DNA of 6,127 nucleotides from an uncultured Butyricicoccus sp. (GCA_947575935.1 CANPPM010000171.1:1-6127); one strand, 5' to 3'. Shown: positions 1 through 4,539, counted from the stretch's first letter. The notes: generated by a model not told the origin, from the letters alone. Numbers and translations: made by a program.

Positions 1-30
1 ATGTTATATGCAAAGCGTTGTGTCAAATCT

Positions 31-138
31 TCAGCGGTAGTCGTAGCCGTTGTCCGCGGCGGAAGCGACTGCAGGGTTGGCGAGATGGGACGCCGTCATT
101 GCGGCGAGAGTCAGTGCGGTCAAAAGCAGCGTCATCAT
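31..138 (-). CDS. Small signal-peptide-like peptide, copy C
   Basis: Third 35-residue ORF of the array, identical in protein and apparently in DNA to copy B, including AGGAGG at 152-147 and its 8-nt spacing to the ATG at 138-136. It ends with TGA at 33-31. Exact identity of B and C, including the spacer, suggests a very recent duplication or gene conversion. The conservation of the reading frame, the ribosome binding site and the C-terminal NGYDYR in all three copies argues that the unit is translated rather than a chance open frame. Function unknown. Confidence 0.68.
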   Translation of the reverse strand: MMTLLLTALTLAAMTASHLANPAVASAADNGYDYR

Positions 139-191
139 TGGAATAACCTCCTAATATCCTCATGTTATATGCAAAGCGTTGTGTCAAATCT

Positions 192-299
192 TCAGCGGTA
201 GTCGTAGCCGTTGTCCGCGGCGGAAGCGACTGCAGGGTTGGCGAGATGGGACGCCGTCATTGCGGCGAGAGTCAGTGCGGTCAAAAGCAGCGTCATCAT
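192..299 (-). CDS. Small signal-peptide-like peptide, copy B
   Basis: A 35-residue minus-strand ORF identical to copy C, with AGGAGG 8 nt before the first of two adjacent ATG codons. It begins MMTLLLTALTLAAMT, has AVASA at residues 23-27 and ends ADNGYDYR. What is seen: a hydrophobic N-terminal half, a helix-breaking Pro (residue 22), then small residues at the -3 and -1 positions expected for signal peptidase I, then a short tail rich in Asp and Tyr. What is inferred: secretion of an octapeptide-like tail, or membrane residence of the whole peptide. It lies about 53 bp downstream of copy A, so the two are probably cotranscribed. No partner gene, such as a receptor, transporter or maturase, is visible in the window; one could lie left of position 1. 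Confidence 0.7.
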   Translation of the reverse strand: MMTLLLTALTLAAMTASHLANPAVASAADNGYDYR

Positions 300-352
300 T
301 GGAATAACCTCCTAATATCCTCATGTTATATGCAAAGCGTTGTGTCAAATCT

Positions 353-460
353 TCAGCGGTAGTCGTAGCCGTTGTCCTCGGCGGAAGCGACTGCAGGATT
401 GGCGAGATGGGACGCCGTCATTGCGGCGAGGACTAGTGCGGTCAAAAGCAGCGTCATCAT
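353..460 (-). CDS. Small signal-peptide-like peptide, copy A (first transcribed, divergent)
   Basis: A 35-residue ORF on the minus strand, starting with two ATG codons (460-458 and 457-455) and ending in TGA (355-353). AGGAGG at 474-469 lies 8 nt before the first ATG, which is ideal. The protein begins MMTLLLTALVLAAMT, has an Ala-rich segment with AVASA (residues 23-27), and ends EDNGYDYR. This resembles a secretion signal with a signal-peptidase I site near residue 27 and a mature tail of about 8 residues. There is, however, no Lys or Arg before the hydrophobic stretch, which is unusual for a Sec signal. Relative to the other copies it differs at residues 10 (Val for Thr) and 28 (Glu for Ala), plus two silent codon changes. 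I do not recognise the family. Alternatives are a small membrane peptide or a type I toxin-like peptide. Confidence 0.7.
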   Translation of the reverse strand: MMTLLLTALVLAAMTASHLANPAVASAEDNGYDYR

Positions 461-475
461 AGTAAAAACCTCCTA

Positions 476-1012
476 TTATTGAGAAAAGAGTTTGATTTGA
501 AAAACGATGGCCAGTTGATGTGGATGGCCTGTTCGGCGAATGGGATCCCTTCGCCTATATGGCTTAAAATGCATTGGAATCGCCTGCCTTTCGTTTATTT
601 TTGGTTTGTTTTCTTCCCTTTCGGTGATTCTATTATCGCACGGGAAGGTAAATTTGTCTTTCGATATTCGATTCTTTCCACTGCGGATCGAAAAAAACTT
701 TTTATCCCGCAAAGCGGGGCTGCGGCGGGGGGAGTTTCGCTGTTTCTGCAGCGTGGATAGGCGTTTCCTCGGTATGGACGCTGTAGGCCGGTTCGCAGCC
801 GTCTTCCGGAGATTTGTGTTTTTCTGCTTTTCCAGCGTTCTGCCCATCTGTGAAGCGTTTTTGTCCGGGCTTCCCGATGTCGAACCCTGTCAAATCCAAA
901 GGGTGTATCACATTTTTGTCAAAAAATCTCCTAATAAATGCACAAAAGTCTTTCGTTTTCTTTCGGTTTTATTGGTTTTCCTTCCAAAATGGATATTTAG
1001 CATCAAAAACTG
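476..1012. other. Intergenic region with no convincing gene
   Basis: About 540 bp between divergent transcription units. Several open frames exist on both strands but none has a ribosome binding site at proper distance together with a recognisable protein. The plus strand is markedly pyrimidine-rich between about 590 and 690 and between 930 and 1030. A short GC hairpin, CCCGC-AAA-GCGGG (706-718), sits next to an A7-C-T5 run (691-703). The stretch holds the possible minus-strand promoter for the peptide array and, just beyond its right end, the plus-strand promoter of the SCP2 gene. It could also hold a decayed gene. Confidence 0.6.
632..660 (-). promoter_or_regulatory. Possible sigma-A promoter for the peptide array
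   Basis: Read on the minus strand, AAGACA (660-655; 4 of 6 to TTGACA) is separated by 17 bp from GATAAT (637-632; 5 of 6 to TATAAT). Transcription would start near 625 and give a leader of about 165 nt before the first peptide ORF at 460. This is the best-spaced pair I found by eye between 476 and 1010 on this strand; AT-rich DNA makes chance matches common, so support is moderate. Confidence 0.35.
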
Positions 1013-1040
1013 TTGCGTTTTTCCGCTGTTTTAGTATAAT
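1013..1040 (+). promoter_or_regulatory. Sigma-A-like promoter of the SCP2-domain gene
   Basis: A perfect TATAAT at 1035-1040 is preceded by TTGCGT (1013-1018) at a 16-bp spacing. Start of transcription would be near 1047, giving a short leader of about 40 nt to the ATG at 1086. The region upstream is AT-rich. Confidence 0.65.
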
Positions 1041-1085
1041 GGAGAAAGGGCGGTTCCGCCCAACAATTTGGAAGGAGAGAACACG

Positions 1086-1406
1086 ATGACAGTTGAACAA
1101 CTGGTGGATAAGGTTTATGATACCTTGTCCAAGAAGGATCTCAGCGCAGCAGGCGACAAGCTCGCAATCCAGGTCGACCTGACCGGCAAAAACAGCGGCG
1201 TGTTTTATATCGAAGTGCTCAACGGCGTCCTCTCGGTCATGCCTTATGAGTATAACGACCGTGACGCCCGTATCTCAATTGCAATGAGCAATTTTGAAAA
1301 ACTGATTGCTGGTAAGCTGGATCCCAAGGTCGCTTATGCCACTGGAAAACTGAAGGCTGAGGGTGACCTGAGCAAGGTGCTTGCGCTTGCAGGGATCCTG
1401 AAGTAA
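1086..1406 (+). CDS. SCP2 sterol-binding domain protein
   Basis: A 106-residue protein that consists almost entirely of one SCP2 (sterol carrier protein 2) domain, a fold with a hydrophobic cavity that binds lipids or other apolar ligands. The ligand in anaerobic bacteria is not known. The sequence shows the expected order: an N-terminal helix (VEQLVDKVYDTL), a beta-sheet section with alternating hydrophobic residues (about 26-55, including GVFYIEVLNGVLSV), a short acidic turn, an ISIAMS strand (about 63-68), then the signature LIAGKLDP and ATGKLKAEGD (about 73-94) and a C-terminal helix. The ATG is preceded by AAGGAG (1072-1077) at 8 nt; an in-frame TTG at 1068 overlaps that site and is not the start. 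No signal peptide, so cytosolic. It has its own promoter and appears to be monocistronic. Confidence 0.88.
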   Translation: MTVEQLVDKVYDTLSKKDLSAAGDKLAIQVDLTGKNSGVFYIEVLNGVLSVMPYEYNDRDARISIAMSNFEKLIAGKLDPKVAYATGKLKAEGDLSKVLALAGILK

Positions 1407-1415
1407 GCGAATTCC

Positions 1416-1609
1416 GTACATAAGATTCATTTGGAAATCCGCGAAGCAGGGCTGCGCAAGTCTGCTCCGCCTGGGTCGGATGTTTCCACCGGCCGTTGCC
1501 ATTTCCTGCGGGCATTTGCCACTGTTCGGGGCGTCAAAATTGTGGACCGGCATTTCTGGGGCGGCCGGACGTCCGGCACAAAAAAAACCCGCAAAATACC
1601 GGTATGTAC
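1416..1609 (+). other. Intergenic segment with extensive base-pairing potential
   Basis: The gap after the SCP2 gene contains no supported ORF but several nested complementary segments. GTACATA (1416-1422) matches TATGTAC (1603-1609). An imperfect long hairpin runs from GGAAATCC (1433) to TTTCC (1487), with an inner stem of 8 pairs and one mismatch (1441-1449 with 1462-1470). CCGGCCG (1489-1495) is complementary to CGGCCGG (1562-1568). A perfect 14-bp palindrome with halves GCCGGAC and GTCCGGC spans 1564-1577, overlapping the previous helix so the two would compete. This could be a structured 3' UTR, an independent small RNA or protein-binding sites. It was not recognised as 6S, SRP or tmRNA. 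Pairing was judged by eye, without energies. Confidence 0.35.
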
Positions 1610-1653
1610 AGCAAAGAGACCAGCCGGGATCAGGATTGGTCTCTTGCTGTTTT
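1609..1653 (+). terminator. Hairpin with short T-tract, probable intrinsic terminator
   Basis: CAGCAAAGAGACCA (1609-1622) pairs with TGGTCTCTTGCTG (1637-1649): 13 pairs with a single bulged A, loop of 14 nt, followed by TTTTCT. The stem is long but the T-tract is weak. It would end transcripts from the SCP2 gene. Its 3' arm overlaps the -35 box of the next promoter. Confidence 0.6.
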
Positions 1654-1672
1654 CTGGCCTCTGTGATATAAT
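1644..1672 (+). promoter_or_regulatory. Extended -10 promoter of the UPF0340 operon
   Basis: TTGCTG (1644-1649), 17 bp, then TATAAT (1667-1672) preceded by TGA at 1664-1666, a full extended -10 element. Transcription should start near 1679, leaving a leader of about 80 nt to the ATG at 1761. The -35 box is part of the 3' arm of the preceding hairpin. Confidence 0.75.
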
Positions 1673-1760
1673 AACCGGAGACAGCGTTCCGGATTGGCAG
1701 AGAAATCGCCCGCGATGGGGCTTTCTGCCGGCAATTCAACAGATTCCGAGGAGGGAAATC

Positions 1761-2318
1761 ATGCGGAAAGAAATCAAACAGCAGGCGTATGCTGCAGTGG
1801 ATGAGCTCTGCGCTCTGGCTAGGCTTCGTCCAGGCGATCTGCTGGCGGTCGGCTGTTCGTCAAGTGAGGCAGTCGGAGAACGGATCGGCACACATTCCAG
1901 TGAGGAGGTTGCCCGTGCGATTTTTGAGGGCGTTTCGGAAGCTGCAGCCAAACATGGCGTATTGCTGGCGGCGCAGTGCTGTGAACATCTGAACCGTGCG
2001 TTGATTGTGGAGCGAACCACTGCCAAGCAGTTTGGCTTGGAGACAGTCAATGTGATTCCGCAGCCTAAAGCAGGCGGCTCTTTTGCCGTAGCCGCATACC
2101 ATGCGTTTGCAGAACCTGCCGCCGTTGAGTCGCTGCGCTGTCAGGCGGCGGCCGGTTTGGATATTGGTGCAACGCTGATTGGGATGCATCTGCGTCCAGT
2201 TGTCGTACCCGTTCGCCTGCAGATTCGCCAGGTCGGGCAGGCGGCCGTGACTGCGGCACGTACCCGGCCAAAGTTTGTCGGAGGGAGCAGGGCGGTATAC
2301 GATGAAAATTTGCTCTGA
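1761..2318 (+). CDS. UPF0340 (YwlG-like, TIGR01440) family protein
   Basis: A 185-residue cytosolic protein of the uncharacterised UPF0340 family, at its usual length. Diagnostic segments are all present: the early GCSSSEAVGERIG (31-43), AAQCCEHLNRALIVER (70-85), the PKAGGS stretch (102-107), and DIGATLIGMHLRPVVVPVR (134-152). The conserved Cys-Cys-Glu-His cluster and Gly-rich turns suggest a ligand or metal site, but the biochemical role is unknown to me. The ATG follows GAGGAGGG (1748-1755) at 5 nt; the frame is open upstream to about 1431 but that part is not family-like and lies partly before the promoter. First gene of a four-gene operon, 17 bp ahead of the phosphatase gene. Confidence 0.9.
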   Translation: MRKEIKQQAYAAVDELCALARLRPGDLLAVGCSSSEAVGERIGTHSSEEVARAIFEGVSEAAAKHGVLLAAQCCEHLNRALIVERTTAKQFGLETVNVIPQPKAGGSFAVAAYHAFAEPAAVESLRCQAAAGLDIGATLIGMHLRPVVVPVRLQIRQVGQAAVTAARTRPKFVGGSRAVYDENLL

Positions 2319-2335
2319 AAGGAGGATGCAGTGGG

Positions 2336-3052
2336 TTGATCAAAGCGGTACTTTTTGATTTGGATGATACGCTGTATACTTCTTTTGATGTGTTGAACGC
2401 GCGTGGCTGCGATGCGGCAGGGAAATGGGCGGAGCAGACGCTGGGGATTCCCGCCGCGGAATTCTGTGCGCAGGCGGCCGCATCGCGCCGTTATTATCAT
2501 ACGATCCTGCACGCTGAGCCGGAAAGCCATGACCGTGTGCTGCAGATGCAAAATGTTCTGGAGCACTTTGGGGTAAATCCAATCTTGTATGCACAGCAGC
2601 TGCACGAAATATATTGGGAAACCTTGATGGAAGGGATGGAACTGCGTCCGGGCACATCCGAGCTGCTGGACGAGCTGCGGCGGCTGGGGATAAAAACCGG
2701 GGTGTGCACAAACATGTTGATTGATAAGCAGATGGAAAAGCTTCGGAGGCTGGGCTTGGCAGAACGTTTTGATGCATTTGTAGCCAGCGAGGAGGCCGGA
2801 CGGGATAAACCTGCTCCGCAGATTTTTTCCCTCTGCCTTGAAAAATGTGGCTGTGCCCCACGGGAGGCTATTATGGTCGGAGACCATCGTGACCACGATA
2901 TTGGCGGCGCGCTGGAAGCTGGCCTGCACGGGATTTGGCTGAACTGGAGAGGGCGGCCACATGCACGGTATGCCTGTCCGCATTATGAAGCAGCCGATAT
3001 GGCGGGCGTGAGAAAATGTATTTTTGAAATTCTTAAAAAGGAAGGTTTTTAA
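2336..3052 (+). CDS. HAD-superfamily hydrolase (probable phosphatase)
   Basis: A 238-residue haloacid dehalogenase-type hydrolase, most like phosphoglycolate/pyrimidine-nucleotidase-type phosphatases. Motif I is FDLDDT (7-12), with Asp8 as nucleophile and Asp10 as acid/base; motif II is CTN with Thr125; motif III is Lys158 in GRDKPAP; motif IV is VGDHRDHDIGGA, with Asp183 and Asp188 for magnesium. Residues about 15-100 form a helical C1 cap. Substrate cannot be told from the sequence; with the pyrimidine 5'-nucleotidase-like layout a phosphorylated metabolite is likely. The start is TTG at 2336: AAAGGAGG (2318-2325) lies 10 nt before it, and no ATG or GTG in this frame precedes motif I. The ribosome binding site overlaps the stop of the upstream gene, and the next gene starts 1 bp after this stop. 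Confidence 0.88.
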   Translation: MIKAVLFDLDDTLYTSFDVLNARGCDAAGKWAEQTLGIPAAEFCAQAAASRRYYHTILHAEPESHDRVLQMQNVLEHFGVNPILYAQQLHEIYWETLMEGMELRPGTSELLDELRRLGIKTGVCTNMLIDKQMEKLRRLGLAERFDAFVASEEAGRDKPAPQIFSLCLEKCGCAPREAIMVGDHRDHDIGGALEAGLHGIWLNWRGRPHARYACPHYEAADMAGVRKCIFEILKKEGF

Positions 3053-3053
3053 T

Positions 3054-3314
3054 ATGCGCTATTCGTATAAGACCCAGGGGACCTGTTCCCGGCAGATTGA
3101 TTTTGATCTGGAGGGCAACGTAGTCCATAACGTGCAGTTCCACGGAGGCTGCAACGGCAATCTGCAGGCCATCAGCAAGGTGGTAGAGGGGATGACGGTT
3201 GAGCAGATCGAGGGCTATTTTAAGGGCATTGACTGCGGTGGCCGTGGGACGTCGTGTTCCGAACAGCTGGCCTTTGGGGTGCGCGCCGCATTTGAGCAGT
3301 CGAATGCGGACTGA
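3054..3314 (+). CDS. TIGR03905 family TSCPD-domain protein
   Basis: An 86-residue protein matching the TIGR03905 type of small stand-alone TSCPD domains, related to the C-terminal domain of some class II ribonucleotide reductases. Visible family features: TCSRQIDFDLEG (10-21), the VQFHGGCNGNLQAIS block (27-41), EGM (45-47) and the GIDCGGRGTSCSEQLA block (58-73). Four cysteines (11, 33, 61, 68) are spaced as expected and could bind a metal or act in redox. The namesake Thr-Ser-Cys-Pro-Asp is here Thr-Ser-Cys-Ser-Glu. Function in the family is not established. AAGGAAGG (3038-3045) lies 8 nt before the ATG, inside the end of the phosphatase gene. It overlaps the following lipase-like gene by 11 bp. 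Confidence 0.88.
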   Translation: MRYSYKTQGTCSRQIDFDLEGNVVHNVQFHGGCNGNLQAISKVVEGMTVEQIEGYFKGIDCGGRGTSCSEQLAFGVRAAFEQSNAD

Positions 3315-4086
3315 TTGCTGCGAAACACGGTATCCTATTCTGTTGGTACATGGGATGAATTGCCGTGATGAGCGCCCAATTTTTTATTGGGGCAGGATTC
3401 CGGATACCCTGCGGGAACGAGGCGCCAGGGTATATTTGGGTGGGCAGGACGCATGGGGAACGGTTGCGGGAAATGCTGCGCAGCTAAAAAAGGCGCTGCT
3501 GCGGGTGCTGGAACAGGAAAACTGCAATAAAGTGAACTGCATTGCACATTCCAAGGGCGGACTTGAGGCGCGGTATTTGATTTCCCGGCTGGGCATGGCC
3601 GAGCATGTCGCGTCGTTAACCACTTTGTCTACCCCGCATTATGGATCCCGTACTGCGCAGTGGATGCGGGATCGGCGCATCCTGACTCCATATGGAATCT
3701 GTTCCAACCGCTTTTGGCGGATGCTTGGCGATGAAGCGCCTTGTTTTCGGCAGACGCTGTCCGATTTGTCGGCTGATCAGGCTGCAGCGTTTAACCAGAA
3801 ATGTCCCGACGCCCCTGGTGTATTTTACCAAAGCTGGGGCGCGCAGCTGGCAGGCAGTTTGCACGATCCGGTGATGACGCTGTTTGGTACGGTTTGCCGG
3901 CCGCTGGATGGGCAAACGGATGGCTTGGTATCTCCAAAATCGGCGAAATGGGGACTCTACCGAGGGACGCTGGAGCGGGTCAGCCATCAGGATCTTGCGG
4001 ATGCGCTTCAGCGCGATTTACCTCATTTTAAGCCGCGGAGTTTTTATGTAAGGATTGTCCGTGAGCTGGCACAGCAGGGATTTTAG
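3304..4086 (+). CDS. Lipase-like alpha/beta hydrolase
   Basis: A 260-residue alpha/beta-hydrolase of the triacylglycerol lipase/esterase type. Early YPILLVHGMN (10-19) gives the His-Gly oxyanion turn; IAHSKGGLEARY (80-91) is the nucleophile elbow with Ser83 (Ala-His-Ser-Lys-Gly, near the Bacillus-lipase form); LSTPHYGS (108-115) follows as in secreted Gram-positive lipases; Asp206 in TDGLVS and His228 in VSHQDL complete a plausible catalytic triad. Unlike secreted lipases it has no signal peptide, so the enzyme should act in the cytosol on an unknown ester. The ATG at 3304 overlaps the TSCPD gene by 11 bp and has only a weak ribosome binding site, suggesting translational coupling. Upstream in-frame starts (3199) lie within the TSCPD gene and add non-family sequence. 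Last gene of the operon. Confidence 0.85.
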   Translation: MRTDCCETRYPILLVHGMNCRDERPIFYWGRIPDTLRERGARVYLGGQDAWGTVAGNAAQLKKALLRVLEQENCNKVNCIAHSKGGLEARYLISRLGMAEHVASLTTLSTPHYGSRTAQWMRDRRILTPYGICSNRFWRMLGDEAPCFRQTLSDLSADQAAAFNQKCPDAPGVFYQSWGAQLAGSLHDPVMTLFGTVCRPLDGQTDGLVSPKSAKWGLYRGTLERVSHQDLADALQRDLPHFKPRSFYVRIVRELAQQGF

Positions 4087-4155
4087 CGTGTCCGGCAGGT
4101 GCAGGGAGGCGGCCTTTCGAAGGGGACTGGGCATTTGGGCAATCCTTTGAGGCGG

Positions 4156-4201
4156 CGCACGAAATAGCAGGATCTGCTGTCGTGCGGCTGTGGGCACAGC
4201 C
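4156..4201 (+). other. Two consecutive hairpins before the operon terminator
   Basis: CGCACGA (4156-4162) pairs with TCGTGCG (4180-4186), enclosing AGCAG (4166-4170) with CTGCT (4174-4178) and a 3-nt loop, 12 pairs in all. GGCTGT (4186-4191) then pairs with ACAGCC (4196-4201). Neither is followed by a T-tract, so they are not terminators. They may protect the 3' end of the operon mRNA or be part of a small RNA ending at the terminator at 4233-4290. The whole gap 4087-4232 holds no supported gene. Confidence 0.4.
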
Positions 4202-4232
4202 GGCGCAGCCTGGATTTGTGACGGGAAAAGAG

Positions 4233-4290
4233 ACGCAGCCCTTTCCTTTGGGCGATATTGCCTTGCAGCCAAAGGAGAGGCTGCGTTTTT
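4233..4290 (+). terminator. Strong intrinsic terminator of the UPF0340-lipase operon
   Basis: ACGCAGCC (4233-4240) pairs with GGCTGCGT (4279-4286), with an inner stem CCTTTGG/CCAAAGG separated by a small asymmetric internal loop, followed by TTTTT ending at 4290. It lies about 150 bp after the lipase-like gene and about 40 bp before the guaA promoter, separating the two units. Confidence 0.88.
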
Positions 4291-4329
4291 CATACATTCC
4301 CATAAAAATTATTTTTTTTTGAAAAATGC

Positions 4330-4358
4330 TTGCTGGATACGTGGTTTTATGGCATAAT
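4330..4358 (+). promoter_or_regulatory. Extended -10 promoter of guaA
   Basis: TTGCTG (4330-4335), 17 bp, CATAAT (4353-4358) with TGG directly before it as an extended -10. An A/T-rich stretch (4303-4326) just upstream could act as an UP element. Transcription is expected to start near 4365, about 175 nt before the guaA ATG. Confidence 0.75.
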
Positions 4359-4364
4359 TTTAGT

Positions 4365-4539
4365 GGTTAGAAAAGTTTAGAGACGCTATAGACCTCATAT
4401 ACGGATGTATATGGATAGATGGGAAGGGTTGTCTTCCGCGGGGACATTTGCGCGAGGGCTTTTGATACGATACGGTCTACGTAGCGGAGAGATTTGGCGT
4501 GTTTTTTATGAAGGATTGCGATTTTTAGGAGGGCACAGC
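4365..4539 (+). promoter_or_regulatory. Structured 5' leader of guaA, candidate regulatory RNA
   Basis: CGCTATAGACC (4384-4394) pairs with GGTCTACGTAGCG (4474-4486): 11 pairs with a 2-nt bulge, closing a domain of about 100 nt. Inside are CATATAC/GTATATG (4396-4402 with 4407-4413, loop GGAT) and GGAAG/CTTCC (4422-4426 with 4433-4437). Downstream are a T6 run at 4502-4507 and the ribosome binding site AGGAGGG (4527-4533), 6 nt from the ATG. I compared it by memory with the purine riboswitch core and the ykkC (guanidine, PRPP, ppGpp) cores and saw no match. I found no clear terminator hairpin before the T run. The multi-helix layout closed by a long stem suggests a riboswitch or protein-bound leader, but this rests on pairing by eye alone. 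Confidence 0.4.

Larger units (their letters stand above)
1..475 (-). repeat. Three tandem copies of a 161-bp small-peptide gene unit
   Basis: Direct repeat with a 161-bp period: units at 1-161, 162-322 and 323 to about 475. The first two appear identical by eye. The third is nearly identical from 323 to 460 but diverges after the start codon of its ORF (beyond 460, on the 5' side in the coding sense), keeping only the ribosome binding site. Each unit holds one minus-strand 35-codon ORF plus a spacer of about 53 bp. Because position 1 lies exactly at a unit boundary, the array may continue to the left of the window. The unit is too long and too gene-like for a CRISPR or a simple satellite; it is a tandem gene amplification. 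Confidence 0.95.

Noticed and set aside
1..362. Plus-strand 66-codon frames repeated with the 161-bp period
   Set aside because: They are the reverse of the minus-strand peptide genes, have no ribosome binding site, and repeat only because the DNA repeats.
1..475. CRISPR array
   Set aside because: The repeated unit is 161 bp with no variable spacers, and it encodes a conserved ORF.
702..911. Minus-strand 69-codon frame with GTG start, ending at a GC hairpin
   Set aside because: The nearest AGGAG is about 16 nt from the GTG, the product is of no family I recognise and of low complexity, and the hairpin is followed by ATAAAAAG before any T run.
540..1034. Plus-strand 164-codon frame with a hydrophobic start
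   Set aside because: It has no ribosome binding site, its hydrophobicity follows from pyrimidine-rich DNA, and it runs through the SCP2 promoter.
1431..1760. N-terminal extension of the UPF0340 protein
   Set aside because: It crosses a terminator-like hairpin and the extended -10 promoter, is not family-like, and the ATG at 1761 has a strong ribosome binding site.
4065..4322. 85-codon open frame across the terminator with protein-like composition
   Set aside because: It has no usable start codon near its beginning and overlaps both the lipase end and a strong intrinsic terminator; chance is likelier, though a gene remnant is not excluded.
4384..4486. Guanine (purine) or ykkC-type riboswitch upstream of guaA
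   Set aside because: The conserved junction and loop sequences of those classes as I know them are not present; only the general layout is similar.
4405..4539. In-frame N-terminal extension of GuaA by 45 residues
   Set aside because: The ATG at 4405 has no ribosome binding site and lies in the loop of a hairpin; the extension is not GuaA-like, and the ATG at 4540 has an ideal AGGAGGG.
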